A stretch of DNA of 28,877 nt from Symsagittifera roscoffensis (GCF_963678635.1 NW_026971488.1:1-28877), one strand, 5' to 3'. Counted from the stretch's first letter, positions 9,775 to 20,435 are shown. Notes: generated from the sequence alone by a model not told the origin. Program-made: numbers and translations.

Positions 9775-10100
9775 TGAAAAAAATGGAGGTAAAACGTGTT
9801 TTTAAATTTGATTTCAAGGAGTGGATAGAGTCGGTATCTTCAATGAGGCCTAAGTATTTCTTAAAAAAAAACTATTGTTTATATTGCCGAAAAATGACTG
9901 AATAAAAAAACTACCACATCAATAATTATTCCGTTTTCTTCGAATCTCAAGGCCATATAAATGCATTCATTCAGCCGTGATTTCTGATTTATTTGAAACT
10001 AAATTTTTAAATAGCCAAAAAAGTATATGCGCATTGAGTTCTGCAACATCTCAACGAAACCGCGCAAACAAATTTGATGCAATATGTGCACTACCCCTGT
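9775..10100 (-). pseudogene. Decayed minus-strand coding-like segment, copy C
   Basis: Same frame as 5501-5842, with at least two more stops: the equivalents of the E in SAIET and of a residue after IVF both read TAA. Confidence 0.3.
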
Positions 10101-10156
10101 TTACTTGTTATCACTCGTTGATCCCATTTAACAAGTACAACCGTAACTGGCCTTAA
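10001..10156 (+). pseudogene. Plus-strand coding-like segment, copy C
   Basis: As in copy B, with two further changes: GAT to AAT (D to N) after KFL, and AAG to AAC near the end. Open to the TAA after NRNWP. Confidence 0.32.
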
Positions 10157-10594
10157 AGAAGGTGAAGCTTGCGTTTTATCAAGTCAAAAAAGCTTATCAT
10201 CTGAATTAGAAAAAAGCGACATCATTGAACAAATTAACTATTTTCTAGATGCACGTTTCCAATCTTTTTTTCTTAACGTAAAAAAGGTTTGAACGATTTC
10301 ATTGTAATTCAAAAACTCAGAAACTCAGACTCGTCGCGAATTATCCATTGGCCGAAATGTTTCAATCCTAACATTACGAGGCAAACTGTGCTTCTGTGCA
10401 TTGTAAGCGGATTCCGTAGCAGGTCAAAACCAGATATATCGCTGAATCCGCAAAACTGCTGCTTCTCTTTGATCTTCTTTGCTGTTTTGGGTTTCACAAA
10501 CAAGTACCTGAACAGTGCACCGCTCGAAATTGCCCCAAAATTAGGCCAGCTTGCCGAATACGCAATCGTGTTTGCGTAATTCAATGCAGTTTAT

Positions 10595-10759
10595 GGAATC
10601 CACAAACAAATACCAAGATATGTGTATAGTTAATTTGAGCTGTTGCGGAATCCGCCACTGTAATTAAATCCGCAAACTGTAATTGGAATCTGCAAATTCT
10701 AAATGGAATCCACCAATTGTATGAGGAATCCGCATTTTGTTTGCGAATTCCGCTTACAT
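10595..10759. repeat. GGAATCCGC ~20-bp array, copy C
   Basis: Nearly identical to the array in B (6338-6502). Confidence 0.75.
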
Positions 10760-10830
10760 ATATGAAAGTCCAGAAAGTTCAATCTCAATTACTACATTGA
10801 TGAACTACCAGTTGAAATACCAAATGTTTG

Positions 10831-11029
10831 GTCTCAAATCCTGTCAACCCAACTTCGATCTCAAATCCTGTCAACTTAGATCTCAAATCCTGTCAACTCA
10901 TCTCAATTTCGATCTCAGCTTCGATCTCAATTTCTGTCAAACCTAACAAACTTCGATCTCAATTCCTTCTAACACACAATTTCTGTCAAACAATCTCAAT
11001 TACTGCCATCTCAATTCCCGCCAACTGAA
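10831..11029. repeat. CTCAAATCCTGTCAAC minisatellite, copy C (199 bp)
   Basis: Same length and unit order as in B. Confidence 0.8.
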
Positions 11030-12784
11030 TAAACTGGGTAAACTAATTCATCAGTTCATTTCAATCAATTCAAAAAATTATATACGATTTAATTAGGCGT
11101 TTTTGCAATTATTTTCAAATAGCGAAACCAGAATAGAGTTTGATGATGCAACATTTTTAGGAACATGTTTTTGTGTTTTCCTTCTAATAATTTGGCCAAA
11201 ATTTGACCTCGTTTTCCCGACAATCCAGATGATGACTTTTTTTTGGAAAAACCGACCTCCTCAATTTTTTACAGGCAAGAAAAATTCTATCGCAATCATT
11301 GATAATCAAAAAAATAGCCTTGTAACGACGCTGCTATGCTGAAAAACCCTGTGTCGAACCAACAACCCAGAGAACAGCAGAAAAAATTTTAAAAATTAGG
11401 TTTTCATCGAAAAAAAAATATTTGACATAAAAACATAAGCTTGTGATTCTAGATCTCCCAATCGTCCTCATAGAAACACTCTGGCATTTTTTGAGCAAGA
11501 TCCAACAATTACTTCAGACAGATTTTATTCTTAAAAAAAAGACAATTATGAGGTTACTCGTTACTCTCCAGTAAATAAATCGAGTTCTAATAAAAAAAAG
11601 GGTGCTTGGAAAAAGTAATTGTAACTTTTTGATCTTTGATCCTTCGAGTGTGCGCATAAAAAAATTTGGAAAAATAAAATCTCTCTATCATACTTTTGTC
11701 GACACTCGAACTGATCCCTCTTTTTTCTCCTTTTTCAGAGATTTTTGTGAAAATATCCGTTTCTTTTTGCCTAATTTGGTGTTCGTCTAATTTTGGTAAC
11801 TAACTCACCTTCATCTAATCCGGTATCTAACTCATTAATCATGTTAGCTAGTGTTTCTATGCGTTTGAAAGGACGTCACTGATTCAATCTTGTTGATTAT
11901 ATCGTTCATCCAGTATTGCTTAAATAGTATATTTGTTATAGGTTTTTGTACGCGCAATCCAAGGAAGCTTTTTAATTGGAGTTCAATTACTTTTTGGAAT
12001 ACGTTTAAAGATTTTTTTATGGATTTCAATGATATACAGACACAAAACTGTGCGCCTATCCAGTGCACAGTTTGGCCTCGTAAAAAAGTTTTACACAGCT
12101 GAAAAAAAATGAGTCATTCAATTTTCACACATTTCTCGACCTACAACAAATGTATAAAATCTCTATAAAAAGCATCGAGTCACACAACAAAAAATGTTTT
12201 TTAAACTATTTTCTTAAATCATTAATTGTTTTGTTTTAAATAAATAATTTTTTTTTCAAAGCTAGCGGAACAAATTTTCATCGTGCCAGAAAAAAAAACT
12301 CAGATTTTTTTTTCGAATTAAAAAAAACATACGACAAATATATATACAGGACCAAAATATTTGTAGAACAATTTTACATATACAAGAAAAATTATTAGAA
12401 ATTTATTTTCAAGGGTTTCTTCAACTGTTTTGTTGCAAAATAGAGGTCGCCCTAAAAACAGTATGCGACAAAACGTCGTTGGATAATTTTGATTTCAAAT
12501 TGTTTTTTCAAAAACATTGGATGCAACGTTTTCTTCACTCAATTTTGTCTCACAATTGAAGCCAATTGATAAAAAAAAACGGCTAATTGATTTCTTGTTG
12601 AATAAAAATGACTAGTTATTTTTCCATTTTCCATGTTTTTTTTACCTAAAATTGTGTAATTAGCGTTCTTGGCCTTGGAGTGTCAATCCGGAGTTTTCTA
12701 TAAATTTTTTTTCAATTTGTTTTTTTTGAGTTTTTTGAAGATGCAGGAAAAGTCACAATTTTTAGTGGTTTTTCAATATTAAGG
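11030..12784. other. Unit body of copy C, no supported gene
   Basis: As in copy B up to about 12120, then more diverged. Frames at 11103-11342, 11602-11790, 11844-12068 and 11890-12102 are repeat-derived. The 11844-12068 minus frame differs from its B counterpart by Y/N, N/D and L/S, all replacements, so there is no sign of protein selection. Confidence 0.6.
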
Positions 12785-12856
12785 CTCATCGCCGACTCTC
12801 AAAAGCATAATCATCTTCACTTTTCTCGGCGAAAAAAATTTATGCCAATCGATGAG
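12785..12856 (+). other. Nested inverted repeats, copy C
   Basis: Both arm pairs unchanged. The spacer differs from A and B (AAAAGCATAATC, and CGAAAAAAATT after the inner arm). Confidence 0.6.
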
Positions 12857-13119
12857 CGATGAGATAAAATCTACAAAAAACCAGAATGATCATATCAAGT
12901 CAAAACTTTGATTCTTCAAATGGCCAATTCAATGGCCTCGAAAATTTGCGTAATAAAATTTTCAAAATTGTCTGTTCTTCTTCATCAAACAGCCAAGTCA
13001 AATATTAAGTCTTATAAATTGAGTCTTATAGTAAAACGAGATGACTAATTAGGTTGCCTCAATTGAATTCAGAAAAATTTTGAATAAGCGTTGAATGGTT
13101 TTGCAGATATTAGACGCGT

Positions 13120-13475
13120 GTTCGCTCTCTGATTGATGTGATGAAATCCTGACAGCTCATATAAAAAAAACCAGATTGCGAACAATTCGAATTTGACTTT
13201 AAACTCACTTTGTTCGATTATAATACAACAAATGATGTATAGATAGGAGCCGCACAAGGACAAATCAAGAGCCGAAAATTTTTCTATGAGATGCCCTGGA
13301 TAACATTACATTAAATTGAAAGGAAGAAAAGAATTAACTCCCGGTCACTTGTTACATACTATGTCGAAAATTCTGAATTTTCGTTTTTGTTTAGTTTCTA
13401 AAAATTAATGGAAAAACTGAGCGAAATTTTTTGTCATTTTCATTGTTTGCAGAGTTGAGTTTGTTTGAACTCAAC
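13120..13475 (+). ncRNA. Conserved structured block 3
   Basis: The right arm of the first stem is CAGATTGCGAAC, giving 10 Watson-Crick pairs and two adjacent mismatches. In the 111-bp part (13365-13475) the first hairpin gains a pair (CGAAAAT/ATTTTCG). The second has AAATTAA (one G-U). The terminal hairpin is a perfect GTTGAGTT/AACTCAAC. Confidence 0.3.
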
Positions 13476-13702
13476 AATTACACTATTTGACAACTTGAAC
13501 CTTGAAAGTTAAAAATTGATGAAGACAAATTTTGCCTAAATTTAAACCATAAAGACTGAATGCCAATTTGTTGAGCAAAATTGAGCTCAAAATTTTCCCC
13601 TAAAAAGATATTTTATGGCATTTTCAGTCAGTCAGAAAACAAGTTTAAATTATTGAAGATGCAGTAAAAGTCACAATTTTTAGTGGTTTTTCAATATTAA
13701 GG

Positions 13703-13775
13703 CTCATCGCCGACTCTCAAAAGCATAATCATCTTCACTTTTCTCGGCGGAAAAAAGTTTATGCCAATCGATGAG
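13703..13775 (+). other. Nested inverted repeats, copy C'
   Basis: Both arm pairs unchanged. TCGGCG is followed by GAAAAAAG instead of AGAAAAAT. Confidence 0.6.
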
Positions 13776-14040
13776 CGATGAGATAAAATCTACAAAAAAC
13801 CAGAATGATCATATCAAGTCTTAACTTTGATTCTTCAAATGGCCAATTCAATGGCCTCAAAAATTTGCGTAATAAAATTTTTCAAAATTGTCCGTTCCTC
13901 TTCATCAAACAGCCAAGTCAAATATAAAGTCTTATAAATTGAGTCTTATAGTAAAGTGAGATGACTAATTAGGTTGCCTCAATTGAATTCAGAAAATTTT
14001 TTGAATAAGCGTTGAATGGTTTTGCAGATATTAGACGCGT

Positions 14041-14396
14041 GTTCGCTCTCTGATTGATATGATGAAATCCTGACAGCTCATATAAAAAAAACCAGAGCGC
14101 GAACAATTCGAATTTGACTTTAAACTTACTTTGTTCGATTATAATACAACAAATGATGTGTAGATAAAAGCCGCACAAGGACAAATCAAGAGCCGAAAAT
14201 TCTTCTATGAGTTGCCCTGGATAACATCACATTAAATTGAAAGGAAGAAAAGAATTAATTCCGGGTCACTTGTTACAGATTATGTCGAAAATTCTGAGTT
14301 TTCGTTTTTGTTTAGTTTCTAAAAATTAATGGAAAAACTGAGCGAAATTTTTTGTCTTTTTCATTGTTTGCAGAGTTGAGTTTGTTTGAACTCAAC
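14041..14396 (+). ncRNA. Conserved structured block 4
   Basis: The right arm is CAGAGCGCGAAC, giving 11 Watson-Crick pairs and one mismatch. The 111-bp part is at 14286-14396, with the Sm-like AAATTTTTTG and a perfect terminal hairpin. Confidence 0.3.
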
Positions 14397-14793
14397 AATT
14401 ACACTATTTGACAACTGAAACCTTGAAAGTTAAAAATTGATGAAGACAAATTTTGCCTAAATTAAACCAAAAGGACTGAATGCCAATTTGTTGAGCAAAA
14501 TCGAGCTCAAAATTTTCCCCTAAAAAAGATATTTTATGGCATTTTCAATCAGTCAGAAAACAAGCTAAAATTAATTGGGCAAAAATTGCCAAATTTGTAT
14601 CAGAATGATCCTCTTACGTAGCTCAACAAAAATTAGGAAAATTACATTTTCAGAAAAAATTGAGCGAAATTTAGAAAAAAAAACTATGAACTTTGGACAA
14701 TATCAATAATAAAGTGTGACATTTTGAGTCAACCCAATTTAAAACGACTGACTAGCTATCCTTAACTTATTTTGGAAAGCTTTTATTGTGCGG

Positions 14794-14851
14794 AATAATT
14801 TGCGAAGCTTAATTAATTAATTCGCCAAGCTTAGTTAAATAATTCGCGTAA
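14794..14851. repeat. Three-unit 22-bp tandem repeat, copy D
   Basis: AATAATTTGCGAAGCTTAAT, then ATTAATTCGCCAAGCTTAGT, then AATAATTCGCGTAACGC. Intermediate between the A and B/C versions. Confidence 0.7.
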
Positions 14852-14931
14852 CGCTTTCAGGTTATGGATAAAATCTACAAAACGCGCACAGATTGGCCCA
14901 GAACATGGCTAAATTGGCAGTTCTCAAACAT

Positions 14932-15264
14932 TCAAAATTTTGAAAAAATGGAGATAAAACGTTTTTTTAAATTTGATTTCAAGGAGTGGATAGAATCGGT
15001 ATCTTCAATGAGGTCTAAGTAATTTTTGATGAAAACTACTGTTTCGATTGCCGAAAAATGGCTGAATAAAGAAACCACCACATCCATAATTATTCCGTTT
15101 TCTTCTAATCTCAAGGCCAAGTAAATGCACTCAATCAGCCGTGGTTTCTGCATTATTTGTACTTAAATTTTTAGATAGCCAAAAAAGTATATGCGCATTG
15201 AGTTCTGCAACATCTCAACGAAATCGCGCAAACAAATTAGATGCAATATGCGCACTACCCCTGT
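14932..15264 (-). pseudogene. Decayed minus-strand coding-like segment, copy D (best copy)
   Basis: One minus-strand frame of about 110 codons with a single internal TAA at 15163-15165. Before the stop: TGVVRILHLICLRDFVEML, then QNSMRIYFFGYLKI. After it, from an ATG at 15151-15153: MQKPRLIECIYLALRLEENG, IIMDVVVSLFSHFSAIETVV, FIKNYLDLIEDTDSIHSLKS. Against copy B, a hand count over about 60 codons of the second part gives roughly 18 differing bases, 10 at third positions and 7 silent. Replacements are often conservative (I/L, I/M, I/V). The YLKI stop lies at a possible splice-acceptor-like site, so two exons are conceivable. Length about 70 codons for the longer part. No family recognised. Confidence 0.33.
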
Positions 15265-15320
15265 TTACTTGTTATCAATCGTTGATCCCATTTAAAAAGT
15301 ACAAGCGTAACTGGCCTTAA
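15165..15320 (+). pseudogene. Plus-strand coding-like segment, copy D (best copy)
   Basis: Open plus-strand frame with no ATG: KFLDSQKSICALSSATSQRN, RANKLDAICALPLFTCYQSL, then IPFKKYKRNWP and TAA. Over its first 46 codons it differs from copy B at six bases, every one at the third position of this frame (three silent, three replacements). On the minus-strand frame that overlaps part of it, those sites fall at second positions, so the pattern favours the plus strand. Immediately upstream the third-position bias ends, at a CTTAAATTTTTAG that resembles a 3' splice site. This fits an exon captured by the satellite, now unlikely to be translated in place. Found only in A-D. Family not recognised. 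Confidence 0.38.
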
Positions 15321-15757
15321 AGAAGAAGAAGCTTGCGTTTTATCAAGTCAAAAAGCTTATCATCTGAATTAGAAAAAAAGCGACATCATATAACAAATTA
15401 ACTATTTTCTAGATGCACGTTTCTAATCTTTTTTTCTTAACGTGTGAAAATTTTGAAAGATTTCATTGTATTTCAAAAACTCAGAAAATCAGACTCGTCG
15501 CGAAATATCCATTGGCCGAAATGTTTCAATCCTAACATTACGATGCAAATTGTGCTTCTGTGCATTGTAAGCGGATTCCGTAGCAAGTCAAAACCAGATA
15601 TGTCGCTGAATCCGCAAAATTGCTACTTTTCTTTGATCTTCTTTGCTGTTTGGGGTTCCAAAAACAAGTATCTAAACGCTGTACTGCTCGAAATTTCCCA
15701 AAAATAGGCCAGCTTGCCGAATACGCAATCGTGTTTGCGTAATTCATTACAGTTTAT

Positions 15758-15922
15758 GGAATCCACAAACAAATACCAAGATATGTGTATAGTTAATTTG
15801 AGCTGTTGCGGAATCCGCCACTGTAATTGAATCCGCAAACTGTAATTGGAATCTGCAAATTGTAAATGGAATCCACCAATTGTATGAGGAATCCGCATTT
15901 TGTTTGCGAATTCCGTTTACAT
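15758..15922. repeat. GGAATCCGC ~20-bp array, copy D
   Basis: Same unit order as in A-C. Confidence 0.75.
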
Positions 15923-15993
15923 ATATGAAAGTCCAGAAAGTGCAATCTCAATTACTACATTGATTAACTACCAGTTGAAATACCAAATGTTTG

Positions 15994-16252
15994 GTCTCAA
16001 ATCCTTTCAACGCAACTTTGATCTCGAAGCCTGTCAACTTAGATCTCAAGTCCTGTCAACCCAACTTCGATCTCAATTCTTGTCAAACAAACAAAACCTC
16101 AATCTTAACACCCAACTTCGATCTCAAATCCTATCAACCCAGCTTCAATCTCAATTTCTGTCAACCCTAACAAACTTCGATCTCAATTCAATCCAACACA
16201 CAATTTCTGTCAAACAATCTCAACTCCTGCCATCTTAATTCCTGCCCACTGA
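15994..16252. repeat. CTCAAATCCTGTCAAC minisatellite, copy D (259 bp)
   Basis: Longest version, with extra units such as CTCAATCTTAACACCCAAC and CTCAAATCCTATCAACCC. Several units carry changes not seen in A-C. Confidence 0.8.
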
Positions 16253-18616
16253 ATAAACTGGGTAAACTAATTCATCAATTCATTTCAATCAATTCAAAAA
16301 AAATACATACATTTTAATTAGGCCTTCTCTTTGCATTTATTTACAAATAGCAAAATCAGAAGAGAGTTTGATGATGCAACATTTTTAGGAATATCTTTTT
16401 GTGTTTTTGAAATTAACTTTTGATTCAGCTGTAGTTGTTCAAGTTTTGTTAATTTTTATCTGTAAGAAAAGTAACTGAAGCAGCATTAAGATTTTTGAAT
16501 TCAATTCGAGCTGTTCTTTGTTTTCTTAACTCCCTGTTAACAGTTTCGATTCATCGGCATGAATTTTGAACCATAAAATTGCATACTGCTAACAGTAAAA
16601 AGAAAACGGTAAACTAGAAAATAGTTATAATAGAAAGCTCAAAAAAACAAACAGTCTTATCAGCAAACAGTAATCACTCCAAGTAGTTCAATCTCCGTGG
16701 CGAGATCTAGAAAACAGCTACATCGTAGTTAAGTGTAAAAACAGATATGATAAAAAACCTGAGGTTTAACCACTAGCCAAAAACATTTTTAGACACACAA
16801 CTATCAGGAAAAAATTACACTTTACCCAACAAAAACTGCGAACATTTCCAGCACAAAAAAATATGAATGGCCCATTCAACTAATCCATTGGCAAGCTCAC
16901 GTACTACACTAAGGATTGACTCAAGAGCTCAATTACCAAAACTTTCCGTAATTTTTAGCAAAAAGAAGAAGTTATCAAGATAACAAAACGTAAAAAGTAG
17001 GTTTTGATTGGAACGACCATCAAATCAAAACAAAGGCAAGCTCATGCGCAAACTTTATGCTGATTCAGTAGTGCACAAAAATTGAAAGTTTAAATTTTTC
17101 AAAATTTTACTAAATTTTCACCGGCCTACATCTATTTCATTGCCAGACCCATTTTTGTACACGAATAAAGCCAATTTCATATCTCAGTAACCCACGCAGA
17201 AAAAAGAGAAAAAATTTCATCGTAACAACCTATACTTTCAGAACTCTGAACATTGAATAAAATAAAATGGGGAAACTGAAAAAACAACCACGTATCAAAA
17301 AACTAAGTTTATCAGCCACCAAATTTCAAAATCTGATCTGCTTTTAAGCGGCTGGTAACTGAGTTTAAGTAACCTTTCAGCATCAAAATTAATGTTTAGA
17401 ACTAAAAATTTTTGAAAAAAACGCCTAATAAATTGGCCAAAAATTCACCTCGTTTTCCCGACAACCCAGATGATGTTTTTTTATTAGAAAAACGGACCTC
17501 TTCATTTTTTTACGGGCAAGAAAAACCTTTAGCAATCATTGATAATCAGTACAAGTAGACTTGTAACAACGCTGCTATTCTGAAAAACTCTATGTCGAAC
17601 CAACAACCCAGAGAACAGCAGATAAAAACGTTAAAATTTACGTTTTCATCAAAAAAAAAATTATTTGACATAAAAACATAAGGTTGTGATTCTAGATCTC
17701 CCAATCGTTCTCATACAAACACTCTGGCATTTTTTGAGCAAGATCCAACAATTACTTAAGACAGATTTTATTTTAAAAAAAAGACAATTATGAGGTTATT
17801 CGTTACTCTCCAGTAAGTAAATCGAGTTCTGATAATAAAAAAGGGTGCTTGGAAAAAATAATTGTAACTTTTTGATCTTTGATCCTTCGAGTGTGCGCAT
17901 AAAAAAATTTTGGAAAAATAAAATCTCTCTATCATAATTTTGTCGACACTCGAACTGATCCCTCTTATTTCTCCTTTTTTAGAGATTTTTGTGAAATCAT
18001 CCGTTTCCTTTTGCCTAATTTGGTGTTCGTCTAATTTTGGTAACTAACTCACCTTCTCGACCTACAACAAGTGTATAAAATCTCTATAAAAAGCATCGAG
18101 TCACACCACAAAAAAATTTTTTTAAACTATTTTCTTAAATCATTAATTGTATTGTTTTGAATAAAAAGTTTTTTTTTTTCAAAGCTAGCGGAACAAAGTT
18201 TCATCGTGCCAGAAATAACAAAACTTAGATTTTTTTTCTTTTCGAATAAAAAAACATTCAAAAAAAAATTTTTTTTGATACACAGGACTAAAAAGTTTTT
18301 AGAACAATTTTACATTTACAAGAAAAGTTATTGGAAATATATTTTCAAGGGTTTCTTCAACTGTTTTGTTGCAAAATAGAGGTCGCCCTCAAAACACTAT
18401 GCGGCAAAACTTTGTTGGATAATTTTGATTTTAAATTGTTTTTTCAAAAACATTGGTAGCAACGTTTTCTTTTATTCAAGTTCGTCTCAAAATTCAAGCC
18501 AATTGATAAAAAAAACGGCTAATTGATTTCATGTTGAATAAAAATGACTAGGTACTTTTCCATTTTCCTTGTTTTCTTACTTAAAATTGTGTAATTAGCG
18601 TTTTTAGCCTTGGAGT
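16253..18616. other. Unit body of copy D, first part; no supported gene
   Basis: Includes the arm deleted from B and C, about 170 bp not seen in A (16428-16600), the dead counterpart of the hydrophobic frame (about 17170-17400), and a 310-bp deletion near 18055. Nothing else recognised. Confidence 0.55.
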
Positions 18617-18693
18617 GTTTGAAAGGACGTCACTGATTCCATTCTATTGATTATATCGTTCGTCCAGTATTGCATGAATTATGTTGTATTTAA

Positions 18694-18768
18694 AACATGA
18701 TGGCCGAATGATTAAGGCGTTGAACTGCTAACTCATAATATCTCAGTTCGTGGGTTGGTTCCATCTGA
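18694..18768 (+). pseudogene. Degenerate tRNA-Ser(GCT)-like sequence, possible SINE head
   Basis: TGGCCGAATGATTAAGGCGT matches the D-arm and internal A-box region of eukaryotic serine tRNAs. TTGAACTGCTAACTCA gives an anticodon loop CTGCTAA (anticodon GCT) with a damaged stem. TCTCAGTTCGTGGGTTGG with TTCC resembles the long variable arm, T arm and B box, but bases are missing from the GGTTCGA consensus. The 5' and 3' ends do not form an acceptor stem. It is therefore not a working tRNA. It lies at the left side of the copy D insertion, so it may be the head of a tRNA-derived SINE or a lone tRNA relic. Confidence 0.6.
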
Positions 18769-19164
18769 AGAAAAATTGTTACTCAGCGAATACAATTTAG
18801 TTTTCGATTTCTTTAAGCTTATTTTTTCTTGATCACGCTAGTTAGAATTACATTTGTTGCTATAAATATCTTTTTCTACAAAAAAGGTTACTAGTGTGAT
18901 AGAGTTGTTTCAATAAAATGACCAAATCCCTTGAGAATAAGGCGTTTAGAGCTCTAAAATTAGGTAATAATTGTGAGTTAGCTACTGAGAAAGATGAAGC
19001 ATCATAAACTCGAACAAAAAAACTGCCCTCATGATTTGATTTCACTTCGACTCATATCAAGTACTGCCCCCATGAACTCACTAGAATCGGAATCTACCAG
19101 TTCAGTATTTGGAAGTCATGGAATCCGAAATAGTGATTTAAATCGGCGATATGATGCGCGTTGT

Positions 19165-19262
19165 GTATCCACACACTCGCAAAGCAATGACTCCAAATAT
19201 TGAATTTATTCGGTGTTGTGTTTCCAATATAGTAAAATGTGACATCTACCGACCACCGATTT
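19165..19262 (+). pseudogene. Possible trace of a LINE endonuclease domain
   Basis: The plus-strand frame reads AMTPNIEFIRCC, then VSNIVKCDIYRPPI and a stop. An aromatic residue plus RPP (YRPP) after a hydrophobic strand is the hallmark of the apurinic-type endonuclease of LINE elements of the CR1/L2/jockey kind, and the clearer copies at 22080 and 27160 show the same motif on the minus strand. Here only one motif is present and the frame stops at once, so chance is possible. Confidence 0.25.
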
Positions 19263-19310
19263 AGTTAATCAATGTTCTGAGATATTTTCGTTGATTTCGC
19301 TGACAGTGGT

Positions 19311-19586
19311 TAAGTCCTTGCTTGAAAATTCCGCGTTGCTATTGATATGAATTCCAGCTCTAGCTTTAATTTTTCCGTATGCAAGTTCAGTAAAAAACGA
19401 AATTCGGAATCCACTTACAGTTCGCGGAATCGGCTTACATTTGCGGATTCTGCTTACAAATTTTCCGAATTCCACTTACAATGCGAATTTCGCTTACATT
19501 TTGTGGAATCCCTTTACAGCTGCAAGCTATTTTCGCTTGTTGCGGAATTTGCGACACAACAAATGTGCCAACAAAAATATGCTACA
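19311..19586. repeat. 276-bp GGAATCC module, copy D
   Basis: Begins TTAAGTCCTTGCTTG. It contains six units of about 20 bp (19403-19519) with consensus TTGCGGAATCCGCTTACAA, then a tail ending AAAATATGCTAC. The same module is at 24746-25022 with different DNA on both sides, so it behaves as a discrete unit. The unit is palindromic in its ideal form. Confidence 0.7.
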
Positions 19587-20435
19587 TGTTTTTGTACGCG
19601 GAATCCAAGGAAGCTTTGTCAGTGGAGTTCAATAACTTTTTGGAATACGTTTAAAGATTTTTTTATGGAATCCAATGATAAACAGACACAAAATTGTGCG
19701 CCTATCCAGTGCACAGTTTAGCCTCGCAATGAATTATCTTACAGCTGAAAAAACTTGAGTCATTCAGTTTTCACACACTTCTCGACCTACAACAAATGTA
19801 TGAAATCTCTATGAAAAGCATTGTGTCACACAACAAAAAACGTTTTTCAAACTATTTTGTTAAATTATAAATTGTATTGTTTTAATTAAAATTATCCTTT
19901 TTCAAAGGTAGCGGAACAAAATTTCATCGTGCCAGAAATAACAAAACTCAGAACTATTTTATTTGCTTTTCGAATCAACAAAAAACATACGAAAAAAAGC
20001 TTTACTTTTAATACACAGAACCAAAGTGTTTGTAGAAAATTTTTACACATACAAGAAAGTACATTGGAAATATATTTTTAAGGGTTTCTTCATTGTTTTG
20101 TGGAAAAATATAGGTCGCCCTCAAAACAGTATGCAACAAAATTTTACTGGATAATTTTGATTTTAAATTGTTTTTTCAAAAACATTAGATGCAAGGTTTT
20201 CTTTACTCCAATTTCGTGTCACAATTCAAGCCAATTGATAAAAAAATGGCTAATTGATTTCATGTTGAATTAAAATGACTAGTTACTTTTCCATTTTCCA
20301 TGTTTTTCACCTAAAAGTGTGTAATTAGCGTTCTTGGCCTTGGAAAGTCAATCCGGAGTTTTCTATCAATTATTTTCAAGTTTATTGAAGATGCAGGAAA
20401 AAGTTACAATTTTTAGTGGTTTTTCAATATTAAGG
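19587..20435. other. Unit body of copy D, second part
   Basis: Returns to the standard unit (TTTTTGTACGCGGAATCCAA; A-C read CGCAATCC here). It holds the AGCGGAACAAAATTTCATCG landmark at about 19910. No supported gene. Confidence 0.6.

Larger units (their letters stand above)
9349..13596 (+). repeat. Satellite copy C, 4248 bp
   Basis: Complete copy and close sister of B, carrying the same large deletion (joint near 11180). From about 12120 onward it drifts from B and resembles C' and D more, with many A/T substitutions and homopolymer changes. This suggests a conversion or recombination boundary inside the copy. Its core runs past the copy landmark and is cut at about 13643, where the short duplicate begins. 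Confidence 0.9.
13597..14516 (+). repeat. Short tandem duplicate C', 920 bp
   Basis: Only the segment from TTGAAGATGCAG through the nested hairpin and the structured block is repeated. The joint near 13639-13648 runs AAACAAG into TTTAAATTATTGAAGATG. Other copies have CAAG at both partner sites (AAACAAGCTA, and TTCAAGTTTATTGAAG in E), so the joint fits a short-homology event. The 920-bp spacing matches 12736 to 13656. Confidence 0.88.
18675..19586. other. Insertion in copy D relative to other copies
   Basis: Copies A-C go from CCAGTATTGC almost directly to TTTTTGTACGCGCAATCC (about 20 bp between). Copy D has about 0.9 kb there. It holds the tRNA-like sequence, unassigned DNA (18770-19160), a possible LINE trace and the 276-bp GGAATCC module. 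I see no clear target-site duplication. The short frame at 18994-19203 (+) has no family signature. Confidence 0.6.

Noticed and set aside
13069-13263. Minus-strand frame MSLCGSYLYIICC..., also at 13969 and 20722
   Set aside because: It lies across the conserved structured block, whose DNA conservation explains it. It is rich in residues from A/T codons, and homopolymer indels break it in other copies.
19347-19721. 124-codon plus-strand frame and its neighbours over the GGAATCC module
   Set aside because: It runs through palindromic repeats and across the joint between insertion and unit body, so it cannot be an ancestral gene.
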